From assembly GCA_030151245.1 (NCBI GenBank), contig JASLEF010000103.1, positions 1 through 22,649 on the forward strand: DNA of 22,649 nt. Reading direction: 5' to 3'. A program made the translations under genes and the position numbers. Position 1 is the first letter of the stretch. Every line of letters starts with the position of its first letter. This DNA comes from Ignatzschineria sp. Its GTDB lineage: Bacteria > Pseudomonadota > Gammaproteobacteria > Cardiobacteriales > Wohlfahrtiimonadaceae. Below, piece after piece: positions 7,608 through 15,470 of the stretch. The notes beneath the pieces are model-generated. The model saw only the letters and a list, made by a program, of their open reading frames with translations, was not told the origin of the DNA and made no database searches.

Positions 7608-8213
7608 ATGAACTATAAAGATATTCGTCATATTCGCCATTGGATTTTTGATATGGATGGTACTTTGACCTTAGCAGTCCATGATTTTGCGATGATTAAA
7701 AAGGTTCTCGAAATCCCTGAAGAAGAGGATATCCTTGTTAATTTAGATGCCCTTCCAGAAGCTGATAAAAACGCCCGTTTACAATGGCTTGCAGAATATG
7801 AGCTTAAGCTAGCAAAAGAGTCCATCCCCGCTAAAGGAGCGCCTGAACTTCTACGTTACCTCAATCAACAATCTTCTGATTTAGCTATTTTAACGCGCAA
7901 CCTTCAAGACTTAGCCCTGATCACCTTAGAGGCCATTAAGGCGGATCATTACTTCGAGCAACCACTAATTTTTGGTCGAGAAAATGCAGCCCCTAAACCC
8001 TCTCCCGATGGGATCGAAAAAATTATTGAAAGATGGGGGATCTCACCACAAGAAACAGTAATTGTCGGCGACCATGAATATGATCTTGCCAGCGGGAAAA
8101 ATGCCGGCATTCAAACAATCCTCGTTAATCATCAAGAGAATATTTACCCCGAACTGGCAGATTACTTTTTTCCAGATTGTATGGCACTATTAGCTTACCT
8201 TCAAAATCATTAA
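7608..8213 (+). CDS. HAD-superfamily phosphatase
   Basis: This is a soluble haloacid-dehalogenase-type hydrolase of 201 residues. The four HAD motifs are visible: I, FDMDGTL with nucleophile D15 and acid/base D17; II, T96 in ILTRN; III, K130 in AAPKPSP; IV, GDHEYD with D155 and D159. A short helical cap lies between residues 20 and 75, as in the subfamily IA phosphatases that act on small phosphorylated metabolites such as phosphoglycolate. The substrate cannot be named. The ribosome site is weak: GGGG lies 13 bases before ATG 7608. It precedes coaX on the same strand with a 111-base gap that contains a promoter-like element, so co-transcription is possible but not required. Confidence 0.88.
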   Translation: MNYKDIRHIRHWIFDMDGTLTLAVHDFAMIKKVLEIPEEEDILVNLDALPEADKNARLQWLAEYELKLAKESIPAKGAPELLRYLNQQSSDLAILTRNLQDLALITLEAIKADHYFEQPLIFGRENAAPKPSPDGIEKIIERWGISPQETVIVGDHEYDLASGKNAGIQTILVNHQENIYPELADYFFPDCMALLAYLQNH

Positions 8214-8260
8214 AAAAACGCACCATCCATTGAAAGATAATTAAGCGATTTTCAGGTTAT

Positions 8261-8290
8261 AGATGAATTCATCTCTAAAATGTCTATAAT
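8261..8290 (+). promoter_or_regulatory. Putative coaX promoter with operator-like palindrome
   Basis: A perfect -10 TATAAT (8285-8290) lies 34 bases before the chosen coaX start. A perfect 14-bp palindrome, AGATGAATTCATCT (8261-8274), covers the place where the -35 would be, which itself matches poorly. This is the arrangement expected of an activator or repressor site. Confidence 0.45.
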
Positions 8291-8324
8291 GAGAACCTTT
8301 ATTTGTGCAAAAGAGCGTGGAATC

Positions 8325-9101
8325 ATGAAGCTACTCCTGGTAGACATTGGCAATACGACAGCGGACTTTCGTGTTTACAATACGGATAATAAAACCTTAA
8401 CCCCCCTTATCAGACCCTCAAGTCAAGATCAGGTATTAAGTGATACCCCTACAATTGTGAGTAAGTTAAATGCTTTCAATATTGAATTTTCAGCAATAGT
8501 ATATGTCTCTGTCGTTCCTGGACTCAATGAGCTTATTCGAGAGATTGGGAAAGAGTTTCAAGTTCCAGTATATAGTTTACGCCATGACCTCCCCGTTAAC
8601 TGGGATCGCTTTAAGCTTAAAAACATTCACCTACTAGGGGCTGACTTTGTCGCGAACTTTTATGGTTTAGAAGCTACTTATGGTTTTCAAAATTGCGCGG
8701 TTGTTGCACTAGGTACAGCAACAACAACATTTGTCGTCCAAGAGGGCTACTTTATTGGTACAACTATTTCTCCAGGAATTCAATCAAGCCTAAAAGGTCT
8801 CTTTGCACAAGCGGCACTCCTGTCTGAAATGAATTACGAGCTACAAGATGCGCCGCTCGGTTTTAATACCTTTGAGTCTATTAGCATCGGCACGATTAAT
8901 GGGCATTACTATATGATTCAAGGATTACTCGCAGAAATGAGAAAACAGTATCTACTTGATGAAGTGATCTTTACCGGCGGTAATTTAAACTATTACCGCC
9001 ATTCTCGGCACGAGAGCGCTATTATTTTTGATGAAACTCTGATCTTTAAAGGATTGGTATACCTCTATCAACAGATGACAAAAGCACAAAGACTTCCTTG
9101 A
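8325..9101 (+). CDS. coaX: Type III pantothenate kinase
   Basis: CoaX phosphorylates pantothenate with ATP as the first step of coenzyme A synthesis, and is cytoplasmic. The ASKHA-type fold shows DIGNT at 7-11 (phosphate 1), LGADFVANFYG at 104-114, GTATTTFVV at 130-138, ISPG at 148-151, FTGG at 216-219 and a C-terminal helix from DETLIFKGL. The Asp of GAD (D107) is kept. The family's DxGTA motif reads A128-L-G-T-A, so an Asp that is conserved in the family is replaced by Ala, and GADR reads GADF; the enzyme may be divergent or impaired. ATG 8325 is chosen over 8280 because a TATAAT lies at 8285-8290, downstream of the longer start. Length 258 is normal. The birA gene often found with coaX is absent. 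Confidence 0.88.
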   Translation: MKLLLVDIGNTTADFRVYNTDNKTLTPLIRPSSQDQVLSDTPTIVSKLNAFNIEFSAIVYVSVVPGLNELIREIGKEFQVPVYSLRHDLPVNWDRFKLKNIHLLGADFVANFYGLEATYGFQNCAVVALGTATTTFVVQEGYFIGTTISPGIQSSLKGLFAQAALLSEMNYELQDAPLGFNTFESISIGTINGHYYMIQGLLAEMRKQYLLDEVIFTGGNLNYYRHSRHESAIIFDETLIFKGLVYLYQQMTKAQRLP

Positions 9102-9188
9102 AATATTCGTTCAACTGAAAGATTGCTTTTAAAAAAGGTAGTACATCAAAATAGAAGCTTATATCGATTCATATAGGCTCACAATAAT

Positions 9189-9230
9189 TTTACGATTTAC
9201 GACTAACAATTTATAATTTACGATTCACTA
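9189..9230. repeat. Short degenerate heptamer array, consensus TTTACGA
   Basis: Six consecutive 7-base units: TTTACGA, TTTACGA, CTAACAA, TTTATAA, TTTACGA and TTCACTA, 30 bases before lpxK. The period equals that of the large array at 5171-5618 but the unit differs. Confidence 0.65.
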
Positions 9231-9259
9231 GATTCATTTTCATTCAGAAGAGGATCATA

Positions 9260-10261
9260 ATGCTCAAAACCCCCAAATTTTGGCAATCAAAAGGAATCAT
9301 CTCCACCCTACTTCTTCCCCTTGCTAAGAGTTATCAGTGGCTCTCACAGCAAGACTTAAATCATAAGAGAAAACGTGCTCAAAAACTCCCGAAAGCAACC
9401 ATTGTCATCGGCAATATTAATGTCGGCGGCACAGGAAAAACTCCAGCGACTATTACTATTGCGAAAGCACTGCAGGCTCGAGGTATTAAGGTAGGCATTC
9501 TCTCTCGTGGATTTGGACGTCAAACACAAACCTTACAGATCGCCACAGAATACTCTACGGCGCAAGAGATGGGGGATGAGCCTTACCTGATCTATCAAAA
9601 AACGAATGCACCAATGGCTATTGATGCATCTCGTTATCATGCCGGTATTGCTTTACTTCAAAGCGATCCTACTATTGATTGCTTTCTCTGTGATGATGCA
9701 TTACAACATCAGCAGTTAGCACGCGATATCGAAATCATTGTCGTCGGCCAACAAGGATTTGGTAATGAACGAATATTTCCAGCAGGCCCCCTTCGTGAAC
9801 CTATTTCACGCCTCCATAAAGCTGACTATATTTTAAGCAACAATGCAAATATTGAAATTTTATCTACCCAAACCTCTACTCCTATTATTACCTTACATTC
9901 CGAGCTGTTAGCCCCTATTAATATCAAACTAGGACTCCAGAAATCTTTTGCAGATTTTAAAAAAGAACCCTTTACCGCAATCGCAGGTATTGCACATCCT
10001 GAAAATTTCTATAATATGCTTCGAGATAAAGGACTAGAATTTACTGTGTGTAGCTTCCCCGATCATCATCAATATACCGAAGCTGATTTAAGTCCTATTA
10101 AAACCCCTATCCTCATGACTGAAAAAGATGCTACCAAATGCGAAAATCTCACGAGAGACGACCTGTGGGCAGTGGCACTTGAAAACAAGATTTGTTCGAA
10201 ATTTATTGATACACTAGTCACTAAAATTCATAATCTTAATATCAGTAATTCAAAAACTTAA
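9260..10261 (+). CDS. lpxK: Tetraacyldisaccharide 4'-kinase
   Basis: LpxK phosphorylates the 4' position of the lipid A disaccharide at the inner face of the inner membrane. The product is 333 residues, usual for the family. A hydrophobic N-terminal anchor (about 13-22) is followed by the Walker A loop VIGNINVGGTGKTP at 49-62, LSRGFGR (81-87), GDEPYL (105-110), D145-D146-A-L-Q-H in place of the usual DDGLQH, and NERIFPAGPLREP. GAGG (9249-9252, in GAAGAGGATC) precedes the ATG. The gene is not next to msbA, its common neighbour, and lies 158 bases after coaX across the short heptamer array. Confidence 0.96.
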   Translation: MLKTPKFWQSKGIISTLLLPLAKSYQWLSQQDLNHKRKRAQKLPKATIVIGNINVGGTGKTPATITIAKALQARGIKVGILSRGFGRQTQTLQIATEYSTAQEMGDEPYLIYQKTNAPMAIDASRYHAGIALLQSDPTIDCFLCDDALQHQQLARDIEIIVVGQQGFGNERIFPAGPLREPISRLHKADYILSNNANIEILSTQTSTPIITLHSELLAPINIKLGLQKSFADFKKEPFTAIAGIAHPENFYNMLRDKGLEFTVCSFPDHHQYTEADLSPIKTPILMTEKDATKCENLTRDDLWAVALENKICSKFIDTLVTKIHNLNISNSKT

Positions 10262-10380
10262 TCTATTTAAGCCTTGGCTTACCTAAATCCGCCTTTAAAA
10301 AAACCGATATCCCATTGATTTAATACTTAATATTGCATAAATTAAGATTTTAAGATAAACAAAAATTGATTAATTTATTC

Positions 10381-10409
10381 TTACCACTAAACAATAAATA
10401 CGGTATTAT
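10381..10409 (+). promoter_or_regulatory. Candidate promoter of the DUF2218-rnr operon
   Basis: TTACCA (10381-10386), a 17-base spacer and TATTAT (10404-10409) lie in a very AT-rich gap, giving a predicted leader of about 50 bases. Confidence 0.35.
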
Positions 10410-10465
10410 TTAATAACTCACTAAGAACAAAATACTTTATCGGCGAAAGAGGAACCTGACGAGAA

Positions 10466-10768
10466 ATGACACAAATAATGTTTCATACAACCACTACTTT
10501 CCCTTTAACCGATCCTATGCGCCTTATTCGTCGTCTATGTAAACATTGGGCGCATAAAATCACGACAGAATATAGTGATAATGAAGGCTCTGTTGATTTT
10601 GGTAATCAAAAACTTGCCAAGCTCTATGCCAATAACGGCACAATAACAATTAAAATTTCAACCCCCACACAGTCAGATCTAGAAACGATACAAGATGTCG
10701 TTGAGCGTCATGTTTTACGCATGATTCCCGAAGAGGAAATCTCCAAGATCGAGTGGGTGTTACCCTAA
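10466..10768 (+). CDS. DUF2218 family protein
   Basis: This is a 100-residue soluble protein matching DUF2218 as recalled: a short N-terminal strand, the helix IRRLCKHWAHKI (21-32), the strand SVDFGNQKLAKLY (42-54), then ITIKIST and the helix LETIQDVVERHVLRM (72-86). The family occurs as short stand-alone proteins in proteobacteria and has no assigned function. An AGAGGAA sequence lies about 12 bases upstream of ATG 10466. Rnr starts 16 bases after its stop, with the rnr ribosome site in the gap, so the two are probably co-transcribed. That may point to an RNA-related context, but no direct link is known. Confidence 0.85.
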   Translation: MTQIMFHTTTTFPLTDPMRLIRRLCKHWAHKITTEYSDNEGSVDFGNQKLAKLYANNGTITIKISTPTQSDLETIQDVVERHVLRMIPEEEISKIEWVLP

Positions 10769-10784
10769 TAAGGAAATAATATTA

Positions 10785-13154
10785 GTGAATGACACAACAA
10801 AAGATTTAGCATACTTTGCCAAATACTTTCAAAACGATGCGGAATATAGCGCCCAAAAAGAACAATATGGTCGTGCAATCCCTAGTCGTAACTTTATTTT
10901 AGAACTTCTTCAACATCATCCTAATTTAGATTTTGAAGAAGTCGCATCAATTTTCAAACTTCGCAAGCATTGGGAATTAGATGCTCTAGAAAATCGACTC
11001 AATGCCATGATTCGTCAAGGCTCTATTTTTCTAGATAAACAACAAAAAATTCAAATCATCAACCCAGATCAATCCTATATCGGTACTGTTTCAGGACATG
11101 CCGAAGGATATGGCTATCTTGATGTTCCCGGCGAATCCTCGCTCTTTATTCCGCCTCATGAGATGAAAAAAGTCTTACATGGAGACAGAGCAGAAGGAAT
11201 TATCACGGGCGTCGATAATCGTGGGCGTCGCATTGTTTCGATTACTCATGTGATTGAACATGGCTTGCAGGAGCTCATTGGTCGATTTTATCGACATGAC
11301 GGCATGTCAACTGTAATTCCTGAGAATCGTAAAATTACTCAAGAGTTTTTAGTAGATGATGCGGACACCTTAAAAGCGAAAAATCTCGATCTCGTACGCA
11401 TTAAAATTAGCGAATATCCGGGCGAGAATCAATTAGCAAAAGCAGCGGTTACTGAAGTCTTTGGTGAAGAGATGACGGTAGATATCGAAATTATGCAAGC
11501 GATTTTAGAGCATAATATTCCTCATCAATTCTCTAAGGAGACGGAAAACGAGATCCAAGAAATCCCTGATACCGTTTTAGCGCAAGAACTATCCGGCCGT
11601 AAAGATTACCGTGATATTCCGCTTGTGACGATTGATGGAATTACCGCTCGAGATTTTGATGATGCCGTGTACTGTGAAAAATTAGATAATAGTGCTTATA
11701 AACTCTATGTCGCTATTTCAGATGTTGCTCACTACGTGCGTCGTGATACTGCCATCGACCAAGATGCTTATTTACGTTCAACATCAGTCTACTTTCCAAA
11801 TCATGTTGTCCCCATGCTGCACCAAAAACTGTCTAATGGCATCTGCTCACTCAATCCTGATGTAGACCGCCTCATTATGATGGCTGAGTTAACCATTGAT
11901 CAAAGTGGCGATCTCACACACTTTGAGTTCTTTGAAGGTGTCATGCGCTCCCATGCTCGTTTGACTTATGAGCTTGTGCAAGAAATCATTGATGGAGAAG
12001 GCGCCCTACGTGAAAGCTACGCAACATTAACACCACACCTTGATAATCTTTATGCGCTTTATAAAATCTTACGTCAAGCACGTAACGAACGCGGCACAAT
12101 TGATTTTGACACAGTTGAAACTCTCGTTTTATACGACAATGACGGCGAGATAGATAAGATTGTTCCAGATGCCCGCTTCGACTCTCATAAAATCATTGAA
12201 GAGTGTATGATTACAGCCAATATTGCTGCTGCAAAATTTATCGAGGAATCAAAACTCTCGGCACTTTATCGTGTGCATCCGAAACCCGATAGCGCGAAAC
12301 TCAAATCACTTCGTGATTTCTTAAAAGAATTTAAGTTAGGTCTATCAGGCGGAGATGAACCATCGCCAATGGACTATGCAAATACGTTAGAGGCCGCTAA
12401 AGAGTTACCGGCATTTAATATGATTCAAACAGTCATGTTGCGATCCTTAAGCCAGGCGATTTATCAACCTGAAAATGATGGTCATTTTGGTTTAGCTTTG
12501 ACACATTACGCACATTTTACGGCTCCCATTCGTCGTTTTCCTGATCTTATTACCCATCGTGCTATCAAACTTATTTTACAGCAAAAGGATAAAGAACAAT
12601 TTTATCCCGAAAAACATATGGTACAGATGGGAGAGCATACCTCCATGGCAGAACGCCGTGCAGATGATGCAACCCGCGATGTGATGGATTGGCTAAAAGC
12701 AAAATACCTAGAGAGATTTATTGGTGATGAGTTTAACGGAAAGATCACCAGCATCACAAGTTTTGGAATGTTTGTAGAGCTTGAAAATATCTTTATCGAA
12801 GGCTTAGTCCATATCTCCCAACTGCAAGGAGACTACTTTATCTACGATGATACTCGTCATCGTCTCATTGGTGAAAGAACACGTCAACAATATCGCTTAA
12901 GTGATCCTGTTCGTGTAAAAGTAGTCGAATCTAATCCTGAAACAAAACATATCGACTTTGAGCTCATCTCCCCTGTTGTCGAGGGAGGCGTTGATAAGAA
13001 GAATGCAGGAGAACGCCCCGTTCCGAAAAGATCCCAAGGCAAACAATCTCGTGATTCAGATAAGAAGAGCCGTCCTAAAAAGACAGGTAAAATCAACCGT
13101 GATGATACCTCAAAAAAAGCATCCAAGAAAAAACGTAAAAAATCTAAACGCTAA
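10785..13154 (+). CDS. rnr: Ribonuclease R
   Basis: RNase R is a processive 3'-to-5' exoribonuclease that degrades structured RNA, including rRNA fragments and tmRNA-tagged messages. The product is 789 residues. Visible domains are an N-terminal winged helix (about 20-90), cold-shock-type OB folds (about 95-250), the RNB catalytic domain with ITARDFDDAV (about 285-294) carrying the metal-binding aspartates, an S1 domain (about 647-730, NGKITSITSFGMFVEL) and a Lys/Arg-rich tail (about 738-789). The basic tail is known in E. coli RNase R to help with structured RNA and ribosomes. The start is GTG 10785, preceded by AAGGAAA at 10770-10776. The rlmB gene that often follows rnr is absent; a strong terminator comes instead. 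Confidence 0.96.
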   Translation: MNDTTKDLAYFAKYFQNDAEYSAQKEQYGRAIPSRNFILELLQHHPNLDFEEVASIFKLRKHWELDALENRLNAMIRQGSIFLDKQQKIQIINPDQSYIGTVSGHAEGYGYLDVPGESSLFIPPHEMKKVLHGDRAEGIITGVDNRGRRIVSITHVIEHGLQELIGRFYRHDGMSTVIPENRKITQEFLVDDADTLKAKNLDLVRIKISEYPGENQLAKAAVTEVFGEEMTVDIEIMQAILEHNIPHQFSKETENEIQEIPDTVLAQELSGRKDYRDIPLVTIDGITARDFDDAVYCEKLDNSAYKLYVAISDVAHYVRRDTAIDQDAYLRSTSVYFPNHVVPMLHQKLSNGICSLNPDVDRLIMMAELTIDQSGDLTHFEFFEGVMRSHARLTYELVQEIIDGEGALRESYATLTPHLDNLYALYKILRQARNERGTIDFDTVETLVLYDNDGEIDKIVPDARFDSHKIIEECMITANIAAAKFIEESKLSALYRVHPKPDSAKLKSLRDFLKEFKLGLSGGDEPSPMDYANTLEAAKELPAFNMIQTVMLRSLSQAIYQPENDGHFGLALTHYAHFTAPIRRFPDLITHRAIKLILQQKDKEQFYPEKHMVQMGEHTSMAERRADDATRDVMDWLKAKYLERFIGDEFNGKITSITSFGMFVELENIFIEGLVHISQLQGDYFIYDDTRHRLIGERTRQQYRLSDPVRVKVVESNPETKHIDFELISPVVEGGVDKKNAGERPVPKRSQGKQSRDSDKKSRPKKTGKINRDDTSKKASKKKRKKSKR

Positions 13155-13198
13155 CTGAACTACGATATAATAGTCATCAGCGGATTTGATGAAACCAT

Positions 13199-13235
13199 AA
13201 AAGTCATCGCATGAAGCGGTGACTTTTTATTTCTT
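13199..13235 (+). terminator. Rho-independent terminator of rnr
   Basis: A 12-bp stem, AAAAGTCATCGC / GCGGTGACTTTT, with loop ATGAA is followed by T-rich sequence. It overlaps the longest possible dinB reading frame (from GTG 13219), which argues for the shorter dinB start. Confidence 0.85.
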
Positions 13236-13287
13236 CTTCTCTATTATTTTCGTCATTCTGATATCACCCGTTAGCCACTTTCTGATC

Positions 13288-14388
13288 ATGACCGAACAAG
13301 CTCGTAACATCATACATGTCGATATGGATGCATTCTATGCCTCTGTCGAGCAGCACGATCATCCCGAGTACCGAGGTAAACCTTTAGTCGTCGGATTCTC
13401 TGAAGGCCGAGGGGTTATTGCTGCTGCTAGTTATGAGGCGCGAAAATATGGCATTCATTCTGCAATTCCGACCAAAAAAGCCTTAGAACTCTGCCCACAC
13501 CTTATTTTTGCAGCACCGAGATTCTCTCGCTATCGAGAGGTTTCTCAAGCCATTCGTAAAATATTTTATGAATATACTCCTTTAGTAGAACCCCTCTCTT
13601 TAGATGAAGCCTTCCTAGATGTGACAAATAACCTTAAAGAGATAAAAGACCCTCAAGAAATTGCCCTAGATATTAAAGAAAAAATTTTCAATACCTTAGG
13701 TTTAACAGCTTCTGCCGGCATCTCTTATAATAAGTTTTTGGCTAAAATCGCTTCCGACGTCAATAAACCGAATGGACTATTTATCATTACAGAGGCAACA
13801 GCGCCTGAATTCTTAAAAACATTACCTATCGAAGATTTTTTTGGTGTCGGAAAAGTGACCGCAAAAAAAATGCATGGCCTCGGGATCAAAACCGGTTTGG
13901 AACTCTTACAAACACCCCAAGAGCTTTTAATTCAACATTTTGGAAAAGCAGGTAAAAGTTACTACAACTACGCTCGAGGTATTGATCATCGTGCCGTTGA
14001 CCCCTTTCAGCCACAGAAATCTTTAGGTGTAGAAGAGACTTTTTTTGATGATTTAACCTTAAAAGAAGAGGTCATTGAAGAGCTTGAAATTGTTGCTAAA
14101 GAGCTAATTTCAAGATCCATTAATAGCCAGTTTTTAGGACGCAATTGTACATTAAAAATACGCTACAAAGACTTTACTCAAATTTCCCGGAGTCAAACAA
14201 CCCACTTTCCTTTAGGACATAATCTCAATGAATTATGGCAAGTGACCTTATCACTACTCGAACAGATTGATTTAAATCCACAAAAAGGGATTCGCCTTAT
14301 CGGCTTATCTATAGCCAATATTGATCTCGATAAAGAAGCACTTAATAATGAGCTAAACCAACTACAAATTCCTTTGATCCTAACTTAA
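13288..14388 (+). CDS. dinB: DNA polymerase IV
   Basis: Pol IV is a Y-family polymerase for translesion synthesis. The product from ATG 13288 is 366 residues, close to the E. coli length of 351. Catalytic residues are D12 in HVDMDAFYASVE and D106-E107 in SLDEAF. Y17 is at the steric-gate position. ASAGISYNKFLAKIASD, the GVGKVTAKKM helix-hairpin-helix and a little-finger domain follow. The C-terminal QLQIPLIL may be a clamp-binding tail. The longer frame from GTG 13219 would begin inside the rnr terminator and add a hydrophobic stretch foreign to the family, so it is rejected. No clear ribosome site precedes 13288, and no CTGT-N8-ACAG LexA box is visible upstream. Its stop overlaps the LysR stop by 4 bases, tail to tail. 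Confidence 0.95.
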   Translation: MTEQARNIIHVDMDAFYASVEQHDHPEYRGKPLVVGFSEGRGVIAAASYEARKYGIHSAIPTKKALELCPHLIFAAPRFSRYREVSQAIRKIFYEYTPLVEPLSLDEAFLDVTNNLKEIKDPQEIALDIKEKIFNTLGLTASAGISYNKFLAKIASDVNKPNGLFIITEATAPEFLKTLPIEDFFGVGKVTAKKMHGLGIKTGLELLQTPQELLIQHFGKAGKSYYNYARGIDHRAVDPFQPQKSLGVEETFFDDLTLKEEVIEELEIVAKELISRSINSQFLGRNCTLKIRYKDFTQISRSQTTHFPLGHNLNELWQVTLSLLEQIDLNPQKGIRLIGLSIANIDLDKEALNNELNQLQIPLILT

Positions 14389-15269
14389 TTGATCCACTCT
14401 TCCGCTAATGCCTCTCTCCACCACTTTAATGCCAAGCCTTCATCATGGGTACGCCATGCAAGATAAAGCGTCTCTTCTTTATGAGCCTCTGCTACCGGCA
14501 GTTCTACCAACTCACCGCTCTTAAGCTCATGTCTAACGGCATATTTAGGCAAAAAACCATGACCAATGCCTCGTTTTTGTAATAAAATTTTATCCTCTAA
14601 CGAATTGACCGTAATACGCTTTTGACCTTCAAAGACCCCCACAGTTCGTAATGGCATATAACGTGCGCTATCAGCGACAATAATGGCGGTATGATCCAGA
14701 AGATCACACTTCACTAAAGGCTCATCTTTTTGAGCTAAAGGATGATAAGGCGCAACACAAAAGACAAAAGGAATGACACCAATCGGGTAAGTACTATATC
14801 CACCACCAGAAGGTCCCTCTCCGACAGCTACAATAATATCTGCTCGGAACTTCATTAAAGCCTCCCATGCCCCCATCATCACTTCCCTTGAAATATTCAC
14901 CTCTGTAGCCACAGTTGACGCTTGAAAACGCTTCAACAAAGTTGCCATCCGCTCCATCGGGAAAATCGCATCCACAGCAATGTTGAGCGAAACCTCAACA
15001 CCACTTGCCATCTTATTTAGTCTCGTTTCAAGGTCCGTTACCGCAGTTAATAGTGTTCTCCCCTCCTCTAACAATACTGCGCCTAGATCCGTTAAAATGA
15101 CATGAGGACCATTTCTTTCAAAAAATTTAAATCCCATCTGCTCTTCAATTTTTGCCACACTATAGGAGATTGTTGAAGGGGCTTTATGCAAAATCTCTGA
15201 CGCTTTCGAAAATGAACCACTTTTGGCAATGGTATCTATAATTTTGATCGCTTCTAAAGTTAATTTCAT
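14385..15269 (-). CDS. LysR-family transcriptional regulator (YhaJ-like)
   Basis: This is a 294-residue LysR regulator. The N-terminal winged helix-turn-helix spans about residues 3-62 (SGSFSKASEILHKAPSTISY, then KIEEQMGFKFFER), followed by a linker helix and a periplasmic-binding-protein-like effector domain (about 92-290). The N-terminal domain and the GAWEAL..RADI segment resemble E. coli YhaJ. In E. coli, yhaJ neighbours yhaK, a pirin-family gene; here the divergent neighbour is also a pirin gene, so it is likely to regulate that gene and itself. A perfect palindrome of T-N11-A type lies 39 bases upstream. The effector is unknown. Confidence 0.9.
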   Translation of the reverse strand: MKLTLEAIKIIDTIAKSGSFSKASEILHKAPSTISYSVAKIEEQMGFKFFERNGPHVILTDLGAVLLEEGRTLLTAVTDLETRLNKMASGVEVSLNIAVDAIFPMERMATLLKRFQASTVATEVNISREVMMGAWEALMKFRADIIVAVGEGPSGGGYSTYPIGVIPFVFCVAPYHPLAQKDEPLVKCDLLDHTAIIVADSARYMPLRTVGVFEGQKRITVNSLEDKILLQKRGIGHGFLPKYAVRHELKSGELVELPVAEAHKEETLYLAWRTHDEGLALKWWREALAEEWIN

Positions 15270-15307
15270 CTCACTGATACCTCTTACATCATTCCTAAAA
15301 CTCTAAC

Positions 15308-15324
15308 ATTCGAAATTATCGAAT
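15308..15324. promoter_or_regulatory. LysR-type operator between LysR gene and pirin gene
   Basis: ATTCGA-AATTA-TCGAAT is a perfect 17-bp palindrome that contains a T-N11-A core (TCGAAATTATCGA, 15310-15322), the usual LysR box shape. It lies between the divergent genes. Confidence 0.6.
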
Positions 15325-15366
15325 ATAGAGTACAGATAATTTCAATATTACTCGCTATTACTTCTC

Positions 15367-15372
15367 TATAAT
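15367..15372 (+). promoter_or_regulatory. -10 element of the pirin gene promoter
   Basis: TATAAT lies 98 bases before the pirin start. No good -35 is found 16-18 bases upstream, and the LysR palindrome is centred about 63 bases upstream of the predicted start of transcription, as expected for an activated promoter. Confidence 0.45.
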
Positions 15373-15470
15373 AATGGATAGCAAGGTGATTTTATCACAT
15401 CATCAATATTTGATTTTATACAAGATAGAATAAACACCGACTTTTAATATCTTCAAATGAGGAGGTTCTC

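Noticed and set aside
8280..8324. Longer CoaX start at 8280
   Set aside because: It lies upstream of the -10 TATAAT, and the family's N-terminus is MxLLLVDIGNT.
12884..13158. Overlapping ORFs on both strands in the rnr 3' end
   Set aside because: They are shadows of the Lys-rich RNase R tail.
13219..13287. Longer dinB start at GTG 13219
   Set aside because: It begins inside the rnr terminator and adds a hydrophobic stretch not found in Pol IV.
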